Origin: Salinilacustrithrix flava
Lineage (GTDB): Bacteria > Actinomycetota > Acidimicrobiia > Acidimicrobiales > Salinilacustritrichaceae
Length of the DNA: 64,000 nucleotides
Assembly: GCF_041228405.1 (NCBI RefSeq)
Contig: NZ_CP133888.1
Span: 3,100,001-3,164,000, forward strand
Direction: 5' to 3'
How positions within the stretch are numbered: the first letter of the stretch is position 1; every line of letters starts with the position of its first letter. Of this stretch, positions 41,486 to 49,925 are shown piece by piece. Below the pieces are notes generated by a model. The model did not search any database. It worked only from the letters and a program-made list of their open reading frames with translations, and had not been told where the DNA came from. A program made the translations under genes and the position numbers.

Positions 41486-44400
41486 GTGGAGCTACGGGTC
41501 GGCGACGGCGAGGTCGCGGCGCGCCTCGACTGCCGCGCCGACGCCGAGCCCGGCGCCACCGTCGCCGACCTGCGGGGCGCGCTCGCCGCCCACGCCGCCG
41601 ACCGCGGCATCGAGGTCGCGCCCGACGCCCGCCTGTGGACCGACGACGGCACCGCGCTGGACGAGGCCACCCCCGTGGTGCGGGCCGGGGTCACCTCCGG
41701 CCAGCGCGTCTGGCTGCGAGCGACGCCACCGCCCACCCAACCCTCCGACCCCACGGTGCACCATGACCGACCCGACGGGAGCGGCACCGTTCCGTTCAAC
41801 CGCACGCCCTACCGGCCCGTGCGGGTGCAGCCGCGCCGGCTCCCACCGCTGCCCGCGCCGCCGTCCCCGCCGCCGGCCAACCGCATCGCCATCACCTCCT
41901 TCGTCATCCCGCTCGCGAGCGGCGTCGGCTTCGCCGTGGTGTTCGGTCGCCCCCAGTTCCTCCTCATCGCGCTGCTGGCGCCGATCGCCCTCGGGGCGGT
42001 GACCCTGTTCGAGCGGCGCCGCGGCCGGCGGAGCCACCGTGCCGCTCGCGCCGAGCACCAGGCCCTGCTCGAGGAGCGGCTGGGTGACATCGAGCAGGCC
42101 AAGGAGGACGAGCGCGCCGAGCGGGATCGGGCGCTGCCGCCGCTCGAGGTCCTCGTCGAGCAGGCGCGGGTGCGGGCGCCGTCGCTGTGGGCCCGGGACC
42201 GCGGTGCCCCCGACCTGCTCGTGCTGCGGGCCGGCCGCTCGACCCTCCCAACGCTGGTGTCCCTGGAGATCGAGCGAGGCGGGGATGAACAGCTCCGCCG
42301 CGAGGCCGAGGCCCGCATCGCGGAAGCGGTGGCCGAGGTGCACGACGTCCCCGTCGCGATCGATCTCGAGCGGGCCGGCATCGTCGGCCTCCACGGCGAC
42401 CCCGACCTGGTCGACGGCCTCGCCCGCTCGCTCCTGGCCCAGACCGTCGTGCGCCACGGCCCCGAGGACGTGATCCTCGTTGCACTCCTCGCGCCGAGCG
42501 CCCTCGCCGGGTACGAGTGGCTCCGCTGGCTGCCCCACGTGCGCTCGGCGGCGTCGCCCCTGTCGGTGCCGCACCTGGCTGCCTGGCCCGAGGACGTCGA
42601 CGTGCTGCTCGGCGCCCTGCTCGACGTGGCCGCCGACCGACGGGGCAGCGCCGACCGCGACCACCCGAGGCTCGTCGTGGCCGTCCACGAGGACGCCGCC
42701 GTCGACCGCACCGCCCTCGGCCGCCTCCTGGATGACGGCCCGGGTGCGGGCATCCGGGTGCTGTGGATCGGCCGCGACGAGGCGCTGCTGCCCCGCCAGT
42801 GCCGGCTGCTGGCGCAGGTCGCTTCCGGCGACGGGGCGTCCGTCCTCGCTACGACCGACCCCGACGCCGAACCGGTGACCTTCACCGTCGAGGTGACGGG
42901 GACAGAGGTCGCTGATGCACTCGCCCGCCACCTGGCACCGCTGCGGGACGTCACGAGCGTGGCCCAGGTCGGTGCGCTGCCCCGCATGGTGGGCCTCACC
43001 GACGTGCTCGCCGACGTGACCCCCGAGCACGTCGCCGACGTGTGGGACCGGAGCACCTCGCGGTCGCTCGCCGCCCCCGTCGGTGCCGGGGCGGGCGGCA
43101 CGTTCTTGCTCGACCTCGTGGAGCAGGGCCCGCACATGCTCATCGCCGGCACCTCGGGCGCGGGCAAGAGCGAGCTGCTGCAGAGCATGGTCGCGGCGAT
43201 GGCGGCGCAGCACCCGCCGGAGCGCCTCACGTTCCTCTTCATCGACTACAAGGGCGGTGCGGCGGCCGCACCCTTCGCCGAGCTCCCGCACAACGTCGGT
43301 GTGGTCACCAACCTCGACGCCCGGCTGTCCCTCCGGGCGCTGGTGTCGCTGCGGGCCGAGCTCGACCGGCGCATGGCGATCCTCGCCGATGCCGGTGTCG
43401 CCGACCTGGCCCAGCTGGACCCGGACCGCGCGCCGCCCCGGCTGGTGATCGTCGTCGACGAGTTCGCCACGCTCGTGAAGGAGATCCCCGACTTCGTCGC
43501 CGGCGTGGTCGACGTCGCCCAGCGCGGGCGCAGCCTCGGCATCCACCTCGTGCTCGCCACCCAGCGCCCGGCCGGCGCGGTGAACGAGAACATCCTGGCC
43601 AACACGAACCTGCGGGTGGCGCTGCGCGTGGTCGATGCGGCCGACTCCCAGAGCGTCATCGGCAGCCCGGCCGCGGCCGAGATCCCGGTCCCCCTCCGGG
43701 GCCGGGCCTTCGCCCGCACCGGCCCGACCGAGCTCGTCCCGTTCCAGGCCGCCTGGTCGGGCGCGCCCCGCCACCACGGTGGCGGCGCCCGGGTCCGGGT
43801 CGCCCCGCTCGGGGTCGGGCGGGTGCCGGACGCCGCCGCGCCGGTGGCGCTCGGCGGCACCCAGCTCGACCAGGTGCTCGCCTCGATCGGCGTTGCGCAC
43901 CAGCGACGCGGCGGCGCCGTGCCCCGCCGCCCCTGGCTCCCCCCGCTCCCCGACGTCGTCGACCTCCACGATCTCCTCGGCTCGAACGGGCCCGGGGAGC
44001 CAGGGGTGCTGGGGGATTCAGGGGGATCAAGACTGGTGCTGGGCCTCCACGACGATCCCGAGCACCAGGCCCGCCGGCCGGCCGTGGTGGAGCTCGAGGC
44101 CGAGGGCGGCCTGGCCGTGTTCGGTGCCGGAGGGTCCGGCCGGACGACGGCGCTGCGCACCGCGGTGGCGTCCCTGGTCGCGGGGGCCACGCCGGACGAG
44201 GTCGAGGTCGTGGTCTTCGACTTCGCCAGCCGGGCGCTGCTGCCGCTGCTCGAGCTGCCCCACACCCGGGTCGTGTGCACCGCCGACGACCTCGACACCA
44301 CAGCGGCGCAGATCGACGCCCTCGCCGCCGAGGTCGAGCGCCGGCGGGCCCTGCTCGGCGAGCACCGGGTCGAGTCCCTGTCCGCGCTGCGCGCCCGCGC

Positions 44401-45412
44401 CGGGGAGCCCGTCGTCCCCCGCATCGCGGTGGTCATCGACGGCTTCGGGGCGCTGCGCGCCGAGCTGGACACGCCGGCCGGCTACGACTGGCTCCAACGT
44501 CTCCAGCGCCTCCTGGTGGAGGGGCGCCAGGTGGGGATCCACCCGCTGCTGTCCGCCGACCGCCGGGCCGACCTGCCGAACGCGCTGCTCGGCGCGATCG
44601 GCGCCCGTCTGGTGCTTCGCATGACCGAGCCCGACGCGCTCGTCTCCCTCGGCGTGCCGATGGCCCTGGCCCGGGGACCCGTCCTCGAGCCGGGACGGGG
44701 CTACCTGCGCGGCGACGAGGAGGTCCAGGTGGCCGTCCTCGGCCCGGATCCCTCAGCCGCCGCCCAGGCCGATGCCATCGCGTCGCTCGGTGCGGGGACG
44801 CGACGGGGTCCGCGTCCGGGGCCGCTGCCGGAGGACGTGGCCCGACCGACGGGGCTCGACCACGACCTGGTCGTCGCCCTCGGCGTGACCGACGACTCCG
44901 AACCCGTCACGGTGGACCTCGGCCCGGGCGCGCTCCTCATCGTGGGGCCGCCCGGCAGCGGGCGCACGACCGCAGCCGCCGCCGTGGTCGCCGGCCTGCG
45001 CGCCGCCGGGCACGATCCGGTGGTCATCGACGGCCGGGACGAGGATGCTCCCGCCCGGCTGCAGTCGCTGCTCGACGCCGAGCCGCCGGAGTCTCCCGTC
45101 GTCATCGACGACGCCGACGAGCTGGCCGAGGGCCCCGGCGGTCGTGCCCTCGAGCAGCTGGCCACGACCCGCGGGTACCGCCTGGTGGCCACGGCGGATG
45201 CCGCCGCCGTCGCCCGGGCGTTCAGCGGGTGGGTGCCGGCGCTGAAGCGGGGGCGGCGGATGCTCCTGCTGCAGCCGGCGGGCGCGGCGGACATCGACCA
45301 GCTCGCCGGCGTCCGGGTGAAGCTCCGGCCCGGCGCCCGCTTCCCACCCGGACGCGGGGTGCTCGTGGTCGACCGCCACGCCCGCACGCTCCAGGTCGGT
45401 CGATGTCACTGA
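41486..45412 (+). CDS. EccC/EssC-type FtsK-SpoIIIE secretion ATPase with fused ubiquitin-like N-terminus
   Basis: A 1,308-residue motor of a type VII secretion system. Residues 1-80 look like a YukD/EsaB-type ubiquitin-like fold (VELRVGDGEV, LWTDDGTALDE, GQRVWLRA). Two adjacent transmembrane helices follow (about 131-176), then three FtsK/SpoIIIE ATPase domains. Domain 1 is catalytically complete: Walker A GTSGAGKSE at about 555 and Walker B LVIVVDEF at about 658. Domains 2 (GAGGSGRTTAL, about 880) and 3 (GPPGSGRTTA, about 1154) have Arg in place of the Walker Lys, as expected for substrate-binding pseudo-ATPases. GTG 41486 is the first conventional start; ATC 41474 is an intriguing alternative. 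Confidence 0.93.
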   Translation: MELRVGDGEVAARLDCRADAEPGATVADLRGALAAHAADRGIEVAPDARLWTDDGTALDEATPVVRAGVTSGQRVWLRATPPPTQPSDPTVHHDRPDGSGTVPFNRTPYRPVRVQPRRLPPLPAPPSPPPANRIAITSFVIPLASGVGFAVVFGRPQFLLIALLAPIALGAVTLFERRRGRRSHRAARAEHQALLEERLGDIEQAKEDERAERDRALPPLEVLVEQARVRAPSLWARDRGAPDLLVLRAGRSTLPTLVSLEIERGGDEQLRREAEARIAEAVAEVHDVPVAIDLERAGIVGLHGDPDLVDGLARSLLAQTVVRHGPEDVILVALLAPSALAGYEWLRWLPHVRSAASPLSVPHLAAWPEDVDVLLGALLDVAADRRGSADRDHPRLVVAVHEDAAVDRTALGRLLDDGPGAGIRVLWIGRDEALLPRQCRLLAQVASGDGASVLATTDPDAEPVTFTVEVTGTEVADALARHLAPLRDVTSVAQVGALPRMVGLTDVLADVTPEHVADVWDRSTSRSLAAPVGAGAGGTFLLDLVEQGPHMLIAGTSGAGKSELLQSMVAAMAAQHPPERLTFLFIDYKGGAAAAPFAELPHNVGVVTNLDARLSLRALVSLRAELDRRMAILADAGVADLAQLDPDRAPPRLVIVVDEFATLVKEIPDFVAGVVDVAQRGRSLGIHLVLATQRPAGAVNENILANTNLRVALRVVDAADSQSVIGSPAAAEIPVPLRGRAFARTGPTELVPFQAAWSGAPRHHGGGARVRVAPLGVGRVPDAAAPVALGGTQLDQVLASIGVAHQRRGGAVPRRPWLPPLPDVVDLHDLLGSNGPGEPGVLGDSGGSRLVLGLHDDPEHQARRPAVVELEAEGGLAVFGAGGSGRTTALRTAVASLVAGATPDEVEVVVFDFASRALLPLLELPHTRVVCTADDLDTTAAQIDALAAEVERRRALLGEHRVESLSALRARAGEPVVPRIAVVIDGFGALRAELDTPAGYDWLQRLQRLLVEGRQVGIHPLLSADRRADLPNALLGAIGARLVLRMTEPDALVSLGVPMALARGPVLEPGRGYLRGDEEVQVAVLGPDPSAAAQADAIASLGAGTRRGPRPGPLPEDVARPTGLDHDLVVALGVTDDSEPVTVDLGPGALLIVGPPGSGRTTAAAAVVAGLRAAGHDPVVIDGRDEDAPARLQSLLDAEPPESPVVIDDADELAEGPGGRALEQLATTRGYRLVATADAAAVARAFSGWVPALKRGRRMLLLQPAGAADIDQLAGVRVKLRPGARFPPGRGVLVVDRHARTLQVGRCH

Positions 45413-45449
45413 GAGCAGACCAGTAGAGCATGAAAGTTCACGAAAAGCC

Positions 45450-45479
45450 TTGACGGGCACCCGACGGCTGTGACTGAAT
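45450..45479 (+). promoter_or_regulatory. Possible promoter of the WXG100 operon
   Basis: TTGACG (45450-45455) is followed 17-18 bases later by ACTGAA/CTGAAT, a weak -10. The 95-base gap here is AT-rich compared with both neighbours and precedes a strong ribosome site, which suggests separate, stronger expression of the secreted proteins than of the ATPase. Confidence 0.4.
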
Positions 45480-45507
45480 GCCTCCACACCAACTGAGGAG
45501 GCATGAA

Positions 45508-45807
45508 ATGTCATCGAACAACATCCTGGTCACCTTCGAGGACCTGCAATCCATGGCCAGCCGGCTCCAGGCCGAGGGCGGCGCCATCGCCGGCCAGCTC
45601 GACTCGCTGCTGACCGCGGTGCAGGCCCTGGTCGAGAACGGCTGGCGGGGTCAGGCCGCCGGGGCCTTCCACGGCATGTACGCCAACGCCACCCAGGGCT
45701 GGAAGCAGGTCGAGACCGCCCTGGTCCAGATGTCGGAGCTGCTCCGCGGCATCGGCGAGCAGTACGAGAGTCAGGAGGCAGCGATCGCCTCCTCGCTCGC
45801 CGGCTGA
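45508..45807 (+). CDS. WXG100-family secreted protein
   Basis: A 99-residue helical-hairpin protein with the central turn GWRG (Trp46-Gly48) that defines the WXG100/ESAT-6 family. The C-terminal YESQE matches the YxxxD/E type VII export signal. ATG 45508 is preceded by GAGGAGG at 6 bases, the strongest ribosome site in the region; a longer reading from 45478 would have no such site. It is expected to be exported as a dimer, alone or with the product at 45812, by the EccC motor encoded upstream. Confidence 0.93.
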   Translation: MSSNNILVTFEDLQSMASRLQAEGGAIAGQLDSLLTAVQALVENGWRGQAAGAFHGMYANATQGWKQVETALVQMSELLRGIGEQYESQEAAIASSLAG

Positions 45808-45811
45808 GCAC

Positions 45812-46120
45812 GTGCCCGAGCGCCTCTTCGTCGATCCCGCGGCGCTGCGGGCGTCGGTGGCTGCGGTCGCCGACGCCCGCACGGCGCTCGCCGATGCCCG
45901 CCTCGCCCTGGAGCGGGCCGGCGCCAGCGTGGACGGCGGCATCGACCACAGCCGCCAGGCCGACGACAAGGTCCGGACCTTCGTGCGCCAGTGGCGCTCG
46001 GAGTACGAGCTGATCGCCGAGATGCTCCGGGCCTACGCCGAGGTCGTCGAGGGCGCCGCCTCCTCCTACGAGGAGGCCGACTGCGACGCCGCGGCTGCGA
46101 TCACCGGATCGGGTGGCTGA
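45812..46120 (+). CDS. WXG100-like partner protein with YxxxD export motif
   Basis: A 102-residue, mostly alpha-helical protein starting with GTG 4 bases after the WXG100 stop codon. The turn region reads RQWRSEYEL, with Trp61 but no following Gly, and the C-terminal SYEEAD contains YxxxD (Tyr86-Asp90). Size, helix pattern and position suggest a WXG100-superfamily partner that could form a heterodimer with the preceding protein. It overlaps the next gene's GTG by 8 bases. A direct family match cannot be confirmed by eye. Confidence 0.8.
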   Translation: MPERLFVDPAALRASVAAVADARTALADARLALERAGASVDGGIDHSRQADDKVRTFVRQWRSEYELIAEMLRAYAEVVEGAASSYEEADCDAAAAITGSGG

Positions 46121-47522
46121 GGTGGCTGACGTGGACATCCCCCTCCTGCCCGGCGACAGCTCGGCGATCCGCTCGGCCGCAGCCGATCTCACCGGCACCG
46201 TCCCCCGGCTCCGCACCGCACACGGAGCCGCGGTCCAGGTCGAGGCGGTGCTCACCGGCGACCACTGGCAGGGCACCGCGTTCGACGCCTTCCGCCGGGT
46301 GGTGGAGCGCAAGCCGCTGCCCCAGGCGCTCGACGCCGCCGTCGATCGCATGGGGCAGGCCGCGGAGAAGCTCCACTGGTTCGCCGGCCGCTTCGACGAG
46401 CACCAGGACCGCCTCCGCCACCTGCGCGCCCAGGCCGCGTCGCTGGATCCGGCCGACGCCGCGCTGGCCGCGCAGCGACCCGCGCTGGAAGCGCAGGTGG
46501 AGATGGTGCTCGACGCACACCGCGCCTGCCTCGACTCCGTGGCCGAGCTGTTCGACTGGCTCGACGACCAGCCCACGTTCGCCACGCCGCCGCCCTCGAA
46601 CTGGGATCGCGTCACCGGCACGGTCGGCGACGCCATCGGCGGCACGCTCGACGTCCTCGCCAGCTTCGGCACCGGCGTGTACGAGGGCTTCCGCGACCTG
46701 GTCCTCGGCATCCGCGACCTGCTGCTGCTCCTGGACCCGACGGGCTGGCCCGACCTGTGGTCGAACCGGGGCCAGATCCTGGCCATGCTCCAGTACGTGG
46801 CCGAGAACCCGATCGAGTTCCTCGGGGACCTCGGCACCGCCCTGCTCGACCTGGACACGCTGTTCGAGGATCCGGCTCGTTGGCTCGGCCGCCGGGTGCC
46901 CGACCTGCTGCTGGCCCTGGGCACCGTCGGGACGGGCACCGTCGCGTCACGAGCTGCGGGCGCCGCCCGCGCCATGCGGGGCCCGCTCGGCCAGCTCGAC
47001 GACGCGGCACGGACCATGACAGTCGCGCAGCGACTGCGGCGGACCGACGGCATCGCCGGGCAGTACGCCCGCCTGGGCGCCGACGACGCACGCCTCACGC
47101 AGCGAGGTGCCGGGGCGTTCACCCGCACCGACACCGTCATCGGTCGCCTCGCCGCCCGCACCGACGGCCTCGGTGCGGTCGTGCAGGCGGCCCGCCAGGG
47201 GCCGGGCACGGTGCTCGGGGAGATCCGCGCCCTCACCGACCTGCCGGTGGATGCCGCGCTGTCCCGCCTCCCGATCGCCGACGGCCTGCGCGAGCAGATC
47301 CGCCCGTGGGCCGGCCGCTCGTTCGGCAACCTGGTCACGGGCGGGTTCACCGCCCAGCTGGCTCGGGTCGACGGTCTCCTGGTCGGGGCGCCGGCGCTGT
47401 CGGGGCGCGCCTACGCCGCGACCGTCGGCGCCGGCGGGGTCGAGTGGCTGAACGACCGGGCGGGCACCCTCGGCACCGTGCAGGCCACCGTCGAGGCGGC
47501 GACGCCGCCGGCATGCCGATGA
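46113..47522 (+). CDS. Type VII-associated WXG protein with toxin-like pre-domain architecture
   Basis: A 469-residue protein. The N-terminus is WXG-like (TGDHWQG, Trp52-Gly54) with long helices. The middle has a segment (WSNRGQILAMLQYVAENP, LGTALLDLDTLFEDPARWLG, VPDLLLALGTVGTGT) of the kind found between the export domain and the toxin domain of actinobacterial polymorphic toxins. The C-terminal 180 residues are helical and Ala-rich with no recognised toxin motif. It may be an effector with an unknown toxin domain or a structural cargo. GTG 46113 or 46122; both overlap or abut the preceding gene. Confidence 0.8.
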   Translation: MAEVADVDIPLLPGDSSAIRSAAADLTGTVPRLRTAHGAAVQVEAVLTGDHWQGTAFDAFRRVVERKPLPQALDAAVDRMGQAAEKLHWFAGRFDEHQDRLRHLRAQAASLDPADAALAAQRPALEAQVEMVLDAHRACLDSVAELFDWLDDQPTFATPPPSNWDRVTGTVGDAIGGTLDVLASFGTGVYEGFRDLVLGIRDLLLLLDPTGWPDLWSNRGQILAMLQYVAENPIEFLGDLGTALLDLDTLFEDPARWLGRRVPDLLLALGTVGTGTVASRAAGAARAMRGPLGQLDDAARTMTVAQRLRRTDGIAGQYARLGADDARLTQRGAGAFTRTDTVIGRLAARTDGLGAVVQAARQGPGTVLGEIRALTDLPVDAALSRLPIADGLREQIRPWAGRSFGNLVTGGFTAQLARVDGLLVGAPALSGRAYAATVGAGGVEWLNDRAGTLGTVQATVEAATPPACR

Positions 47523-48271
47523 CGACGCTGGCCGAGGACCTGGCCCTCGTCTGCATCGACGGCTGCAACGGCGGCGCGGTCGACCCCGCCCGGATCGGGC
47601 GCGTCGATCGTGCCGTGGCCGACGCCCTCGCCGGTCTGGAGCAGGCCGTCGGAGCTCCGGAGGCGGGGGAGCTCGCCGAGGCGCTGGCGTCGCTCGTCAC
47701 CCAGCTGGTGCTGGACCTGCGACACGGTCGCCTCGACCGCACCACCTGCCGGGTGGCGGCGCCGCTGGCGCTCGAGCGGGTCGCCCGTGGCCTCGGCACG
47801 ACCGGGCCGGTGGCGCCGGCGCTCACCCTGCTCACCGCACTGGCCGAGCTCCCCGACGAGCCCAGCCAGCCCGGCCTCGATCCCTCGCCCGACCCCGACC
47901 TGCCCCTCGAGGTGGCGCTCGCCGGGTCGATCTCGGGGTCACCTCGGGGAGACCTGCTCGAAGTGCTCGGCGCCAGCTCGGTGCACGTGCCCGTGCTCCA
48001 TGCCGAGGTGCTCGACCACCACCTGTCGCTCCGCTTCCTGCCCCTCGTGCTCCGCGACGGCGTGGCCGCGTGCGCGTTCAGCCGCCCGTCCCGCTCCACC
48101 GCGCCCGGGGTGCCGCTGCTCGAGCTCGCCGGTGCCGAGCTGGCCGACGTCTGGCCGCCGGGGCACGCCCTGTCGCTCAACCCGGGTTCGGTGCTCGGCA
48201 CGGTGCTCACCGAGCGCGAGGTGCGCACTCTGGCGACTCGGGTCCCGCGGGCTTCGGTCTCGACGGCCTAG
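47513..48271 (+). CDS. SseB-domain protein of the type VII locus
   Basis: A 252-residue cytosolic-looking protein. The C-terminal half (SSVHVPVLHAEVLDHHLSL, PLLELAGAELADVWPPG, LSLNPGSVLGTVLTEREV) resembles the SseB N-terminal domain often encoded near type VII secretion genes. The N-terminal half is helical. ATG 47513 overlaps the previous stop by 10 bases, so it is coupled to the putative effector and occupies the position of an immunity or chaperone gene. Which of these it is cannot be decided from sequence. Its end overlaps the convergent gene at 48268 by 4 bases. Confidence 0.78.
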   Translation: MPMTTLAEDLALVCIDGCNGGAVDPARIGRVDRAVADALAGLEQAVGAPEAGELAEALASLVTQLVLDLRHGRLDRTTCRVAAPLALERVARGLGTTGPVAPALTLLTALAELPDEPSQPGLDPSPDPDLPLEVALAGSISGSPRGDLLEVLGASSVHVPVLHAEVLDHHLSLRFLPLVLRDGVAACAFSRPSRSTAPGVPLLELAGAELADVWPPGHALSLNPGSVLGTVLTEREVRTLATRVPRASVSTA

Positions 48272-48999
48272 ACCATCCACTCGCCCTGGTGGGCGAGCAG
48301 GGGGTGGTGGACGAGGGCGAGGGCAGCCAGGCCGACGCCCAGCCCGACGGGGCCCACCGCCCGGTCGCGATCGATGCGCACCTGCCACGTCTCGATGTCT
48401 CCGCCGCCGGTGGGGGTTTCGATCGGGGAGCGATGCTGGGTCGCGACCAGCCAGCCGCCGCCGGCGACGAGCTCGCCGTCGACCGGGTCGCCGATCCGCA
48501 GGCCCGGGGTCGGCTCGATCTGGTGCCCGCCAAGGACGCGCAGGTAGCGCAGGTAGCGACGTCCGAGGTCCACGGCGTTGGCCCCGACGGCCCGCACGTC
48601 CCGGGCCGCGGTCGTGGGTCGGCCCCGGCTGGCGAGGCGGGTCACCTCGTCGTGGTCACCGAGGCGGAACGTGCCGCTGGCCGTCCACCGGCCCCGCACC
48701 CCGTCGACGGTGAGCCAGGCGTGGCTCGGGGCGAGCTTCCTGTCGTTGGTCGGGATGTCGAGGCTGCCGAGGTCGGCGTCGCGCCAGGGTCCGAGGCCGA
48801 CGAGCCGGTGGCGCAGCCCGCCGAGGATCCGCCCCGGCGTGGTCCGCACCTCGGCGCGCCCCACGAGCGCACCGTCGACCCGATCCCCGATCCGGGTGAC
48901 GAGGTGCTCGGCGTCCTTGGGCTCGGGGTCGTCAGGGTGGGGGACGGGCCAGATCCAGACCTCGTCCAGGCCGTCGAAGGGGCCCGGCGCGGCCGGCAT
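48268..48999 (-). CDS. Conserved-looking protein of unknown function
   Basis: A 243-residue protein with no family I recognise. It is Arg/Gly-rich with beta-type segments (HAWLTVDGVRGRWTASGTF, ETWQVRIDRDRAVGPVG) and a C-terminal hydrophobic stretch (LGVGLAALALVHHPLL). There is no signal peptide. ATG 48999 shares a base with the upstream stop (TGATG), so it is coupled to the acyltransferase gene and is the last gene of the minus-strand lipid-type operon. By position it may bind or modify a lipid; this is inference. Confidence 0.7.
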   Translation of the reverse strand: MPAAPGPFDGLDEVWIWPVPHPDDPEPKDAEHLVTRIGDRVDGALVGRAEVRTTPGRILGGLRHRLVGLGPWRDADLGSLDIPTNDRKLAPSHAWLTVDGVRGRWTASGTFRLGDHDEVTRLASRGRPTTAARDVRAVGANAVDLGRRYLRYLRVLGGHQIEPTPGLRIGDPVDGELVAGGGWLVATQHRSPIETPTGGGDIETWQVRIDRDRAVGPVGLGVGLAALALVHHPLLAHQGEWMV

Positions 49000-49925
49000 C
49001 AGCGTGGCGGCCAGGCCGCCCGTCGGCGACGGCTCGGCGAGCGCTCGCCGAGCGCCCACGCCCGGCGCCAGCTCGGCCCGTCCGGTCCGCCGAGGCCGGG
49101 GGTGTCGCCGGTGTGGGCGCGGACCCGGGCGGCGTACCAGTCGGAGGTGTGCTCGTCGGCGAGCGCGGCGACGGCAGCCTCGATGCGGGTGGCGAGGCGG
49201 CGGGTGTCTTCACCCTCCTCGGCTCGGATCGGGTCGCCGAAGGTCACCGTTGTCGGGCCGGGGCGGAGGCGCTTCGCGCCCTTGGGCAGGATCCGGTCGG
49301 TGCCGCTGAGGTGGATCGGCACCACCGGCGCACCTGTGCGGCGGGCCAGGTAGGCGGCACCGCCGCGGAAGTCCTGCCCCCAGCCGTCGGGCGACCGTCC
49401 GCCCTCGGGGAAGATCAGCATCGACCAGCCGTCGTCGATCAGGTTCGCCGCCAGGTCTGCGGATCGTCGGGTGACGGTGGCGCGCTCGATCGGGATGGCG
49501 TTGAGCAGCAGGGAGGCCGCCGCGCCGGTGGCCCGGTTGCGGAAGAAGTAGTCCGCTGCGGCACCGACGAACACCTGGTAGCGCCACGGCTCGGGCAGCG
49601 ACGTGAGCACGATCGGCGTGTCGACGTGGCTGTGGTGGTTGGCGCAGAAGATGACGGGTTCGCCAGCGCCCTGGAGATCAGCCAACCGGTCGATGCCGCG
49701 GCGTCGGGGCCGGGCGATGGCGGCGGCCGTGGGTCGCAGCACGGACTCGAGCAGCACCGTGCGCGTCCACCGGGCCCGGAAGCTGCGGGCCCACTCCGTG
49801 TCGTAGTCGGCGCCGGTGCGGCGCTCCTTCGGGCGGGGCTCCACGCCGAGGGGAGTCGTGGGCGCGACGAGGGGGAACGCCAGCTGGCGGAGCTTGCGCC
49901 GCGGGTCCGGCAGCTCCACCTTCAC
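48999..49925 (-). CDS. PlsC-type 1-acyl-glycerol-phosphate acyltransferase
   Basis: A 308-residue acyltransferase that would move an acyl group from acyl-CoA or acyl-ACP to a lysophospholipid or similar alcohol at the membrane. The catalytic NHxxxxD motif is NHHSHVD near residue 98, and the substrate-binding FPEGxRS motif is FPEGGRS near 175. VVPIHLSGTDRILPKG is also typical. GTG 49925 overlaps the LarA-like stop as GTGA. Because the operon encodes a fatty acyl reductase, its acceptor could be a fatty alcohol or an ether-lipid precursor, but ordinary phosphatidate synthesis is equally possible. Confidence 0.9.
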   Translation of the reverse strand: MKVELPDPRRKLRQLAFPLVAPTTPLGVEPRPKERRTGADYDTEWARSFRARWTRTVLLESVLRPTAAAIARPRRRGIDRLADLQGAGEPVIFCANHHSHVDTPIVLTSLPEPWRYQVFVGAAADYFFRNRATGAAASLLLNAIPIERATVTRRSADLAANLIDDGWSMLIFPEGGRSPDGWGQDFRGGAAYLARRTGAPVVPIHLSGTDRILPKGAKRLRPGPTTVTFGDPIRAEEGEDTRRLATRIEAAVAALADEHTSDWYAARVRAHTGDTPGLGGPDGPSWRRAWALGERSPSRRRRAAWPPR

